A stretch of DNA of 8,849 nucleotides from Chitinophagaceae bacterium UBA5175 (GTDB lineage: Bacteria; Bacteroidota; Bacteroidia; Chitinophagales; Chitinophagaceae). The notes beneath the pieces are model-generated. The model worked only from the letters and a program-made list of their open reading frames with translations. It did no database searches and was not told the origin of the DNA. The DNA is taken from assembly GCA_002413325.1 (NCBI GenBank), contig DHWT01000142.1:1-8849 (forward strand). Direction: 5' to 3'. Made by a program: the position numbers and the translations under genes. Position 1 is the stretch's first letter. Each line of letters starts with the position of its first letter. This document shows positions 1-6,452 of the stretch, one piece after another.

Positions 1-767
1 AACATCGAATGTGCCCGGAAGCGGTAGGTATTGCACACCAGGAAAAACGGTCTGCCGGTAACACGTATCATTTCAACAGCTTCCCTGGCGGCATGTTCAA
101 CCGCCAGTACATCCATTCCGTCCACCGACCTGGATTCAATTCCATAGGCAATCCCTTTTTTTTCCAATTGCTGCACCGCGTGCGAGTAGCGGAGGGCAGT
201 TCCCATGGCATATAAATTATTTTCACATACCATCAGGAGCGGTACACCCCACAGGGCAGCCAGGTTCATGGATTCGTGAAATTCTCCTTCAGCAGCCGCT
301 CCTTCTCCGAAAAAACAACAGGTGATATGATTTGTTTTTAGTTTTTTTGATGCCAGCGCCATACCGACTGCCATGGGCAGATGACCCGCAACAATCGCGT
401 TACCGCCAAAGAATTTTTTCCCCTTATCAAACAAATGCATGGATCCGCCCCGGCCGAGGCTACAGCCTTCCGCCTTTCCATACATTTCAGCCATAATAAT
501 ACCCGGGTCAATTCCGCGGGCCAGTGCATGCCCGTGCTCACGATAGGTACAGAGCACATTATCTTCAGGCTGGAGCGCATGGATGACGCCTACGGCAACT
601 GCTTCTTCACCAATATATAAATGAAGGAATCCGCGGATTTTCATTTTACCGTACATTTCGGCTGATTTTTCTTCAAACCTCCGGATCAGCATCATCTGGT
701 AAAGAAGCTGTAAACCCAGTGTACGATCAACAGGTGGTATGGATGATTTGACAGGGATGTTTTCCAT
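1..767 (-). CDS. pdhA: Pyruvate dehydrogenase-type E1 component, alpha subunit (partial; 3' end outside window)
   Basis: Thiamine-diphosphate (TPP)-dependent 2-oxoacid dehydrogenase E1 alpha; it decarboxylates pyruvate and passes the acetyl group to a lipoyl-E2 in the cytoplasm. 255 codons are visible from ATG 767, still open at the left edge, so roughly the last quarter of a typical subunit is missing. Visible family features are YREHGHALARG (residues 75-85), GRGGSMH (105-111), GGNAIVAGH (121-129), the TPP/Mg segment GEGA (154-157) through ENNLYAMGT (182-190), and YRFRAHSM at 248-255, the phosphorylation-loop position of other E1 alphas. Asn184 and Tyr186 match Mg2+ ligands by spacing from human E1 alpha, but the usual Asp of GDG is Glu155. 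The start lies 2 bp after the acsA stop (TAAATATGG), so co-translation is likely. E1 beta and E2 should follow beyond the edge. An acetoin dehydrogenase alpha subunit (AcoA-like) is the main alternative; sequence alone does not separate them. Confidence 0.93.
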   Translation of the reverse strand, partial: MENIPVKSSIPPVDRTLGLQLLYQMMLIRRFEEKSAEMYGKMKIRGFLHLYIGEEAVAVGVIHALQPEDNVLCTYREHGHALARGIDPGIIMAEMYGKAEGCSLGRGGSMHLFDKGKKFFGGNAIVAGHLPMAVGMALASKKLKTNHITCCFFGEGAAAEGEFHESMNLAALWGVPLLMVCENNLYAMGTALRYSHAVQQLEKKGIAYGIESRSVDGMDVLAVEHAAREAVEMIRVTGRPFFLVCNTYRFRAHSM

Positions 768-769
768 AT

Positions 770-2518
770 TTATCCTGATTTTTCAAGTGTTGAAATATCT
801 CCTTCCGGCAATCCGAGTTCCCGGGCTCTCAATAGCCGCCTCAGTATTTTTCCGCTTTTTGTTTTAGGCAATTCATTTATGAAATCAATTTCTTTGGGCG
901 CTACAGCAGGTCCCAGTTTTTTTCTTGAAAAACCGATCATTTCCTGTTTCATATTTTCATCACCCCTGATGCCCCTCTTCAAAACGATAAAAGCCTTTAC
1001 CAGCTCACCGATCAGGGGATCCGGTTTCCCGATCACAGCCGCTTCCGCAACCGCCACATGCTCCATCAGTGCAGTTTCCACTTCAAAAGGACCTACCATA
1101 TGTCCGGAAGTTTTGATAATATCATCGGCCCGTCCCACAAACCAGTAATATCCATCGGCATCTGTTTTTGCCAGGTCCCCGGTGATATACCATCCGTTTT
1201 GAAAGCATTGGGCATATCGTTCTTCATCATGCAGGTAATTGCGGAACATCGAAGGCCAGCCACTTTTTAATACCAGCTGGCCCTGTTTACCGGGTTCCGA
1301 AATAATCTGTACCCCGTCTTTTGTTATTTCTGCAACAGCTGCTTCAATTCCGGGCAAGGGTTTTCCCATGGAACCTGGTTTAACCTTCATGGACCGGTAA
1401 TTGGCGATCATAATGCCGCCGGTTTCCGTTTGCCACCAGTTATCGAGAATTGGCATTCCGAAAGCCTTTTCGCCCCAAAGCACGGCATCCCCATGTAAGG
1501 GTTCACCCACACTGCAGATCAGTCTGAGTGGCTGTAGCGTAAACTGTTTCATTGGCAGGATATCCATGCGCATGAGCCGCCGGATGGCCGTCGGCGAGGT
1601 ATACCACACGTTTACCTGATGCTCTTCCAGGAGGGAATACCAGCGCATGGCATCAAATTCTTCCTCATCAATCAGATTAGTAACGCCACAGACCAATGGT
1701 GCCAGGATGCCATACGAAGTGCCTGTTACCCAACCTGGATCCGCTGTACACCAGAAAACATCTCCTTTATGAAAATCGAGCACATATTTACCGGTAACAT
1801 AGTGCATGAGTACGGCTTTATGAACATGTAAAGCACCCTTGGGCATACCGGTCGTACCGCTGGTGAAATGAAGCAAAGCCGGATCTTCCGGATCGGTCGG
1901 GGGAATCAGAAAATCCTTACCGGCTTCTTCCATTAACCTTGGAAGTGACAACACCCGGGCATCCAATGGCAATGATCCGTCTGTTAAAAGAATGTACCGG
2001 AGCGCGGGCAGTCGCTCCATCAGCGGTTTTATTTTCTTTTCGAATAGGGCAGAAGTTGTTATCAGCACTTTGGCATCGCCTCGTGAGAGGCGTTGAAATA
2101 CAGGTTCCGGGCCAAATACGGAGAATAATGGACAAAATACGGCTGTTGTTTTGAGCGTGCCCAGCGCTGCGATATATAATTCCGGTATGCGGCCGGTAAG
2201 AGAAAAAACCCGGTCTCCTTTCATAATTCCCAATGTGGTCAGTATGTTGGCAAAACGTGCTGAAAGCTGTTGTAAACCGGAAAATGTATAATCCTGGTAA
2301 CTCCTGTCTTTGCGGATCCAGCGCAGGGCAATCCTTTGCGCATCGTCACCCTTCGCCCAGCGGTCAACGGCTTCGTAGGCTATATTCAACCCCTTGTTTG
2401 CCGGTAAACCTTCCAGATTTACCGCTTCATTTTGCCAATTGAATGAATGATAAAGAGAATCATAATCCGTCAGGTTGGGACTCATGATCCGGTAGCCGGC
2501 CTTTATGGTTTGAGACAT
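770..2518 (-). CDS. acsA: AMP-forming acetate--CoA ligase (acetyl-CoA synthetase, AcsA type)
   Basis: Activates acetate with ATP to acetyl-AMP, then forms acetyl-CoA. At 582 aa it is close to Bacillus AcsA (about 572 aa) and shorter than the roughly 650-aa Acs type. ANL-superfamily motifs appear in order: FTSGTTGMPKG (218-228, ATP loop), CTADPGWVTGT (257-267), WWQTETGG (361-368), GWYITGDL (442-449), GRADDIIKTSG (462-472) and PKTKSGKILRR (551-561). Lys557 is the adenylation-step lysine that is reversibly acetylated in Acs enzymes. The second Trp of WWQTETG (362) is the residue that narrows the acyl pocket to acetate in characterised Acs enzymes, so acetate, possibly propionate, is the likely substrate. 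The ATG at 2518 has no Shine-Dalgarno at normal distance; the ATG of Met12 (2485) is a possible alternative start. It is immediately followed by the E1 alpha gene, which suggests one acetyl-CoA-forming operon. Confidence 0.95.
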   Translation of the reverse strand: MSQTIKAGYRIMSPNLTDYDSLYHSFNWQNEAVNLEGLPANKGLNIAYEAVDRWAKGDDAQRIALRWIRKDRSYQDYTFSGLQQLSARFANILTTLGIMKGDRVFSLTGRIPELYIAALGTLKTTAVFCPLFSVFGPEPVFQRLSRGDAKVLITTSALFEKKIKPLMERLPALRYILLTDGSLPLDARVLSLPRLMEEAGKDFLIPPTDPEDPALLHFTSGTTGMPKGALHVHKAVLMHYVTGKYVLDFHKGDVFWCTADPGWVTGTSYGILAPLVCGVTNLIDEEEFDAMRWYSLLEEHQVNVWYTSPTAIRRLMRMDILPMKQFTLQPLRLICSVGEPLHGDAVLWGEKAFGMPILDNWWQTETGGIMIANYRSMKVKPGSMGKPLPGIEAAVAEITKDGVQIISEPGKQGQLVLKSGWPSMFRNYLHDEERYAQCFQNGWYITGDLAKTDADGYYWFVGRADDIIKTSGHMVGPFEVETALMEHVAVAEAAVIGKPDPLIGELVKAFIVLKRGIRGDENMKQEMIGFSRKKLGPAVAPKEIDFINELPKTKSGKILRRLLRARELGLPEGDISTLEKSG

Positions 2519-2676
2519 AAAACCAATATTGAAACCGAATGTAACTCCATTACCAGGAGCATTTGATGACCCCGATCATCGACCCGCCTGATTTTGGGCG
2601 GCATGTATAAGGCCGGAAAATATCTCTTGTTCAACCGCGACTGTTGACTTTTTCAGAAGAATATGTCGTTACATTT
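2519..2676. other. Intergenic region between the large secreted protein gene and acsA
   Basis: 158 bp between two same-strand genes. It contains two small GC-rich inverted repeats: GATGA/TCATC at 2565-2569 and 2576-2580, and CCGCC/GGCGG at 2584-2588 and 2597-2601. Neither is followed by a T-run on the minus strand, so they are not convincing terminators. I see no good TAnnTTTG box and no strong -35/-10 pair for acsA. Read-through from the upstream gene into acsA cannot be excluded. Confidence 0.4.
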
Positions 2677-4869
2677 TTACCTTCTTCCCCCCGGAGCAGG
2701 TGCAGGCCTTGTCATGGATGGCCGCGGCATGGACGGGCGTGGACTTGGAGCTGGTGGTCTCGACTGATTAAAATTGTTTGTTCGCATATTACCCCGGTCA
2801 CGCAATGCCTGTTGCTGGTTCAGCCGGTTGATTTCCGCCTGCCGTGTCTGATTCAGGTTCTGCCAGCCATCGCCGGTTTTTTCCTGCCAGTTGTTTCCGT
2901 CTTTCCGGTATACATTTCCCTGCCGGTCTGTAGTAACATGGTTATCAGGTGCAGAAGGTAACCGGGTAGCCGGTTGCGTGGCTGGTGCCCCGTTTGCAGG
3001 GATTCTGGCAGCAGGCCGGACAGATGGAACGACAGCCGGCATTGCCCGGATCCGGTCGGTGGTGCTTACCGCATTATTATTTCTGTAAATATTATTGTTG
3101 ATCGCCATTTTTTCATTTCCACCACGGTAATAGGGCATAGGTACCGGAGACTTGTATCCGGGCCGGGGATAATATGGCGGGCGGTAATAGGGGGGATAAC
3201 CCGGGCGGTGGTAATAAGGCGGCCTGTATATCGGCGGGCCCCAATACCCCCCGTGATACCAACCTCCGTAGTAACTATAATTGAACCAGCCGGCACTGTA
3301 ATAATATCCAATACTCCATCCATACCACGGATTATACTGCATACCGAAACCATAGGTTACCGGCCTGGGATAATAATAGGGTCCATACCAGGGATAATAA
3401 TAATAGCCGGTCCCGTATATGACCGTGCCTCCGTAAACATAACAACCAAAATAACCAGGCGTATAACCTACATATACAAACTGGGGTGTCACATCATAGA
3501 TGTAAACATATTTTGCATTATATACCGGTACGGTTGCCGGGATCTTATCAACTTCTGAAGGCCGGGTCACGGCTACCCTCCACGGACCTTCCGGGCTGAA
3601 GGCTTCAAACCAGATCCCGTTTTCAACACAGTAATAGGTGTTATCTGATAATAATACAGTGGAGCCGGTATTAACAGCATACTGGAGTCCGGTGCCTTCA
3701 ATGGATGCAAATTTTGGTTCACCATCATAGCGGACATGGGCTGTAGCTGTTAACCGGTCCACTTTGGCCGTCTGCGGTATTTGTGCATCCATTACGGCAT
3801 CCTGTGCCTGATCCGTCCCGGCTACGCTGGACAATACGGCATCCTTTGCAGAATTCACGGGAATTTTTGCAAAACCATCTGGCAGTTTATCGGATGCCGT
3901 GTAAGTCCATGGACCCTGAAGGCTTGCAGACTGATACCATCTGCCTGACAACAAAACATAGTAACGCTGGTCGGTGATATTCATGAACAGGTCGTTGTTC
4001 GTGTTTGTCATGTATAACAACGTAGTACCCTGAATGGGTGCAAAATCTGCTTCTCCGTTGGATTGGATCAGTTCAGCCGGTTCGGTACTGACAATGATCT
4101 CAGGGATCATTTTTGCAGCACTGTCCAATGCCGTTTTATCCAATTCCTTCATTTCGTTATCCTTAATCGCCTTATCCAGTTTTTCCAGCTGTCCCGGGAT
4201 GGATTTCTCATATTTCCAGGGTCCCCTGATATCGTTGGATGTATACCATTTACCACTGCCGTATAAATAATAAAGTTCTTTGATTTTAGCGATCGTAAAA
4301 GCTGTATTCATCACCATATCCACCCCCATTTCCCCGTTTTCTTTTACTTTGGGTTCACCATCAATGAGGACCAGTGTGGAAGGTTTATTTACATAAATGA
4401 TCTTTGGCGGAATAGTTGAAAGGCCATCGGCAGAAGTCATAGGATTGCTGTCACTCCCTTCTATGGCTGCTTCCAGCTGGTCCAGGGAAATCACCATATC
4501 CCATTTTGGAACTTCCCTTTCCAGCAGGGCTTTCAGATTGGCAACACGGGCTGTATTGGTATCACCTGAAAACCTGATGTCGTTCACCTTGATTTGTTTC
4601 AGGACCGCCGTACGTTTCGTCCGGTCTGTCTGCAGCCTGGCATCTGCCCAAAGCGCACCAAATACGGGATCATCCGAACCTTTTTCCAAAATGGCAAAAG
4701 CCCCGCGGGCTTTTACAACATCCCCATTGAAACTTTCCACCTGTGGCTGATAAATTTTAATCGTTGTGCCATTGGACCTGATCAGTTTTGGCCACAACTG
4801 CTGGGCCTGGGTGAAAGCTGAAGTGAGGAAGGAAATAAGAATGAAAAAATACCTGGTATACCTGCCCAT
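2677..4869 (-). CDS. Exported repeat protein with Tyr/Pro/Gly/Trp-rich segment, function unknown
   Basis: I do not recognise a characterised family; similar Bacteroidota proteins may carry loose carbohydrate-binding labels, but that is memory, not evidence. I chose ATG 4869 (730 aa) because it opens directly on a Sec signal peptide (MGRYTRYFF..., cleavage near Ala22 before QQ). ATG 4911 adds 14 polar residues and reads across a candidate -7 box. Order of parts, numbered from ATG 4869: signal peptide 1-22; mixed helical region about 30-150; three related repeats at about 154-226, 254-336 and 364-443, sharing a GEPKF-like start, a YY/G-x-W core and a GPW end; an aromatic low-complexity segment 480-582; an Asn/Pro/Ala-rich linker; a GNVYRKDGNNWQ...GDGWQ motif at 653-670; and a Gln/Asn then Pro/Arg/Ser tail. 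It is probably periplasmic or surface-exposed. It is divergent from the DUF4136 gene. No transmembrane anchor, lipobox or C-terminal sorting domain is evident. Confidence 0.85.
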   Translation of the reverse strand: MGRYTRYFFILISFLTSAFTQAQQLWPKLIRSNGTTIKIYQPQVESFNGDVVKARGAFAILEKGSDDPVFGALWADARLQTDRTKRTAVLKQIKVNDIRFSGDTNTARVANLKALLEREVPKWDMVISLDQLEAAIEGSDSNPMTSADGLSTIPPKIIYVNKPSTLVLIDGEPKVKENGEMGVDMVMNTAFTIAKIKELYYLYGSGKWYTSNDIRGPWKYEKSIPGQLEKLDKAIKDNEMKELDKTALDSAAKMIPEIIVSTEPAELIQSNGEADFAPIQGTTLLYMTNTNNDLFMNITDQRYYVLLSGRWYQSASLQGPWTYTASDKLPDGFAKIPVNSAKDAVLSSVAGTDQAQDAVMDAQIPQTAKVDRLTATAHVRYDGEPKFASIEGTGLQYAVNTGSTVLLSDNTYYCVENGIWFEAFSPEGPWRVAVTRPSEVDKIPATVPVYNAKYVYIYDVTPQFVYVGYTPGYFGCYVYGGTVIYGTGYYYYPWYGPYYYPRPVTYGFGMQYNPWYGWSIGYYYSAGWFNYSYYGGWYHGGYWGPPIYRPPYYHRPGYPPYYRPPYYPRPGYKSPVPMPYYRGGNEKMAINNNIYRNNNAVSTTDRIRAMPAVVPSVRPAARIPANGAPATQPATRLPSAPDNHVTTDRQGNVYRKDGNNWQEKTGDGWQNLNQTRQAEINRLNQQQALRDRGNMRTNNFNQSRPPAPSPRPSMPRPSMTRPAPAPGGRR
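3124..3432 (-). repeat. Tyr/Pro/Gly/Trp-rich low-complexity coding segment
   Basis: About 100 residues made mostly of Tyr, Gly, Pro and Trp, with runs such as YYYYPWYGPYYYPRP and a short repeat of the form RPPYY-x-RPGY. At DNA level it shows as recurrent short units on the plus strand (for example gggcggtaatagg and gggcggtggtaataagg). It has no predictable globular fold. Its composition recalls aromatic-rich adhesive or self-associating segments, but that is inference. Confidence 0.75.
3541..4410 (-). repeat. Three tandem protein repeats (GEPKF...GPW modules)
   Basis: Three modules of about 75-85 residues lie roughly 100 residues apart. Landmarks in order are DGEPKV / NGEADF / DGEPKF; then MNTAF / TNTNN / VNTGS; then LYYLYGSGKWY / RYYVLLSGRWY / TYYCVENGIWF; and finally IRGPWKY / LQGPWTY / PEGPWRV. 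A Pro-rich stretch follows each GPW. The pattern suggests small beta-modules that arose by duplication and have diverged at DNA level. The segment after the third GPW (VPVYNAKYVY) may be the start of a decayed fourth unit. Confidence 0.8.
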
Positions 4870-4884
4870 GAGTTTACAGTTATC

Positions 4885-4892
4885 CAAATTTA
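4885..4892 (-). promoter_or_regulatory. Candidate Bacteroidota -7 box (TAAATTTG) for the large secreted protein gene
   Basis: The minus strand reads TAAATTTG, an exact match to the TAnnTTTG -7 consensus known from Bacteroidota. It lies 15 bp before ATG 4869, so the leader would be very short. No clear TTG appears at the expected -33 distance, which lowers confidence. If real, it rules out the longer start at 4911. Confidence 0.35.
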
Positions 4893-5058
4893 CCCCATTC
4901 GGGAAATCCATACGCCATTTAACCGCTAAACGATGCGCTCCGGTTTATCCATCCAAATGACATCCCATTTATTCCGTTTGGTTAATGCAAAAGAAAACAC
5001 GATTCAAAAGGATATCTGTAATGGTTTTACGGTTAAACAGCCTTCCTGCCCGGTATTA

Positions 5059-5087
5059 TTGATATCGTCAGTCTAACTTTATATTAT
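5059..5087 (+). promoter_or_regulatory. Candidate promoter for the DUF4136 lipoprotein gene (TTGATA-N17-TATTAT)
   Basis: TTGATA (5059-5064) and TATTAT (5082-5087) are separated by 17 bp, each one mismatch from the classical -35/-10 hexamers. An overlapping TAACTTTA at 5074-5081 is one mismatch from the Bacteroidota -7 box, but TTG is then too close to serve as its -33. Transcription would start near 5094 and give a leader of about 60 nt. Confidence 0.4.
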
Positions 5088-5152
5088 AGTAAAAGGAGTC
5101 AGCCATTTCGAAAAGCAGCCGGTCGCACATTATTTTTTAAAAAAATACAAAT

Positions 5153-5704
5153 ATGAAAAAATCAATCATTTTGCATGTAACTTTTTTATCCCTTCTGATT
5201 TTATTTACTTCCTGCGGACCTACATTAACAGTCACCACGGATTATGACCGCTCCGCGAATTTCAGTCAGTTTAAAACTTTCAAAATAGTAAAACTTGAAC
5301 AGCAGCTTCAGGCGCTCAGCCAGTTGAACCAGACCCGCATCATCAATGCGGTACAGGCACAGATGATCGCAAAGGGATTTACAGAATCTCAAAATCCAGA
5401 CATGCTGGTAAACATTGTTACCATTTTAAAGAACAAACAGGAGATTGTAGCCAATACCTATGGTTATGGCGGGGGTTACAGACCCTATGCCTGGGGTGGC
5501 GGGAATATGTCTACCACAGTAAATGTGCAGGAATATAAAGATGGTTCTTTAATCATTGAAATAGTCAATGCATCCACAAATAAATTAGTTTGGGAGGGTG
5601 TGGGCAACAAAGAAATTGATGCCCCTTCAAAAAATCCTGATAAAGACATCCCGGAAGCCGTTAAAAAGATTATGGCAGCATTTCCTCCAGGAACATCTAA
5701 ATAA
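5153..5704 (+). CDS. DUF4136 domain lipoprotein
   Basis: A 183-aa secreted lipoprotein. Residues 1-20 form a signal peptide ending FTSC, with Cys21 as the lipidation site; Phe at -3 is slightly unusual. The mature part shows the DUF4136 pattern: TTDYDRSANFSQFKTF (28-43), a helix around 56-75 ending in KGF, NPDMLVNI (81-88), a Gly/Tyr-rich loop (103-118), then YKDGSLIIEIVNASTNKLVW (128-147) and a C-terminal helix ending AFPPG. The molecular role of the family is unknown; members are envelope lipoproteins. The start has the A-rich leader without Shine-Dalgarno common in Bacteroidota. An AAAAGGAGT at 5091-5099 is 50 nt upstream, too far to serve this start. The gene is monocistronic, with its own promoter candidate and a terminator about 30 bp downstream. 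Confidence 0.93.
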   Translation: MKKSIILHVTFLSLLILFTSCGPTLTVTTDYDRSANFSQFKTFKIVKLEQQLQALSQLNQTRIINAVQAQMIAKGFTESQNPDMLVNIVTILKNKQEIVANTYGYGGGYRPYAWGGGNMSTTVNVQEYKDGSLIIEIVNASTNKLVWEGVGNKEIDAPSKNPDKDIPEAVKKIMAAFPPGTSK

Positions 5705-5733
5705 AATCACGGTTATTGATCAGGCACCTGGAG

Positions 5734-5765
5734 AAAAAGGGAGACTGCTCCCTTTTTTGTTTTAT
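5734..5765. terminator. Bidirectional Rho-independent terminator
   Basis: AAAAAGGGAG (5734-5743), loop ACTG, CTCCCTTTTT (5748-5757): a perfect 10-bp stem with a 4-nt loop. On the plus strand TGTTTTATT follows; on the minus strand the stem itself ends in TTTTT. It sits between the DUF4136 stop (5704) and the stop of the convergent barrel gene (5821), so it can end both transcripts. Confidence 0.9.
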
Positions 5766-5820
5766 TCAATCCGACAGGTTTTCGTTGAATATTCAAACAG
5801 GACGTTTGGAAACGTAAAGC

Positions 5821-6414
5821 TTATAGTTTGAAACCTACTATAAAGAGCAGCGCGATGGTTGCATCTTCATTAAGGGAAGAATAGAAAAATTTTGTTTCCA
5901 CCGCATAGGAGATCCTGGGTTTTGTAATAAAACGGTAGCCCATGGTGACGGCAAAATCAGACAAAGAGGCCGAGCGGGCATTAAAATTACCGTCATAACC
6001 GGTGGTTTCGACTTTATTATACAAAAGGGATTGTCCCAAGGAAAAATCAGAATACAGATGTTTCGAATATTTCATGGAAAGAACCAACTGCAGGGGTACC
6101 GCCGTATTGGTAATATGTGCTTCCAGGGACTGCCGGCTTCCATTGGCCGTATATAACCGGTAATAACCTGTTTCAAACCCAAGGCTTAAGAAAGAGTGCT
6201 GGGGCTCCCACATGACGCGTGCCGAGAATGAATAATTAAAAGAATTAACGGCATTTTTAAATGTAACAACATTGTTGAAAAAATAGCTGGGACCGATTCC
6301 GGCATATACCGCGAATTTTCGGTATTTGGGAGGAACCACCTGATCCGTTTGGGCCATGGTCTGGCAGGTAATCAAAATGGCGGAAGCTGCTATAATCAGT
6401 TTTTGAACTCGCAT
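5821..6414 (-). CDS. Small outer-membrane beta-barrel protein
   Basis: A 197-aa exported protein. The signal peptide MRVQKLIIAASAILITCQ ends near Ala21 (TMA|QTD). The mature part alternates short amphipathic strands and turns: FAVYAGIGPSYFF, FNYSFSARVMW, SFLSLGFETGYYRLY, TAVPLQLVLSMKY, LYSDFSLGQSLLY, DFAVTMGYRF, ISYAVETKFFY and ATIALLFIVGFKL. That is about eight candidate strands, fitting a small OmpA/OmpW-size barrel; no OmpA peptidoglycan domain is present. It is the last gene of a three-gene unit, 38 bp after the GDPD stop, with no promoter seen in that gap. ATG 6414 is followed directly by the signal peptide. A specific function cannot be assigned. The main alternative is a generic PorT/OMP_b-brl family member. 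Confidence 0.82.
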   Translation of the reverse strand: MRVQKLIIAASAILITCQTMAQTDQVVPPKYRKFAVYAGIGPSYFFNNVVTFKNAVNSFNYSFSARVMWEPQHSFLSLGFETGYYRLYTANGSRQSLEAHITNTAVPLQLVLSMKYSKHLYSDFSLGQSLLYNKVETTGYDGNFNARSASLSDFAVTMGYRFITKPRISYAVETKFFYSSLNEDATIALLFIVGFKL

Positions 6415-6452
6415 GATTTTTTATTATGGACGGAAGAGATGGTATTCATATA

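Larger units (their letters stand above)
4870..5152. other. Divergent intergenic region with two inward-spaced copies of TTTnnCGGTTAAA
   Basis: 283 bp between divergently transcribed genes. TTTAGCGGTTAAATGG lies on the minus strand at 4930-4915 and TTTTACGGTTAAA on the plus strand at 5025-5037. Each copy is oriented toward the gene it would control. The region also holds both candidate promoters described separately. No ORF of useful length with a plausible start was seen. Confidence 0.45.

Noticed and set aside
338..620. Plus- and minus-strand ORFs of about 80 codons
   Set aside because: They overlap the well-supported E1 alpha reading frame, whose motifs run through this region without interruption.
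2584..2601. CCGCC/GGCGG hairpin as a terminator for the large secreted protein gene
   Set aside because: The stem is only 5 bp with an 8-nt loop and has no T-run after it on the minus strand.
3066..3353. A 95-codon minus-strand ORF in a second frame over the same segment
   Set aside because: It is a frame shadow of the low-complexity stretch, while the main frame is continuous on both sides with a signal peptide and repeats.
2974..3558. A 194-codon plus-strand ORF rich in Ile, Arg, Val and Gly
   Set aside because: It is antisense to the Tyr/Pro/Gly-rich part of the large secreted protein. Repetitive codons such as TAT and CCG leave the opposite frame free of stops. Its peptide has no domain-like pattern and no signal or start context.
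5598..5831. A 77-codon plus-strand ORF over the end of the DUF4136 gene
   Set aside because: It overlaps the DUF4136 frame and reads through the terminator hairpin; no protein features.
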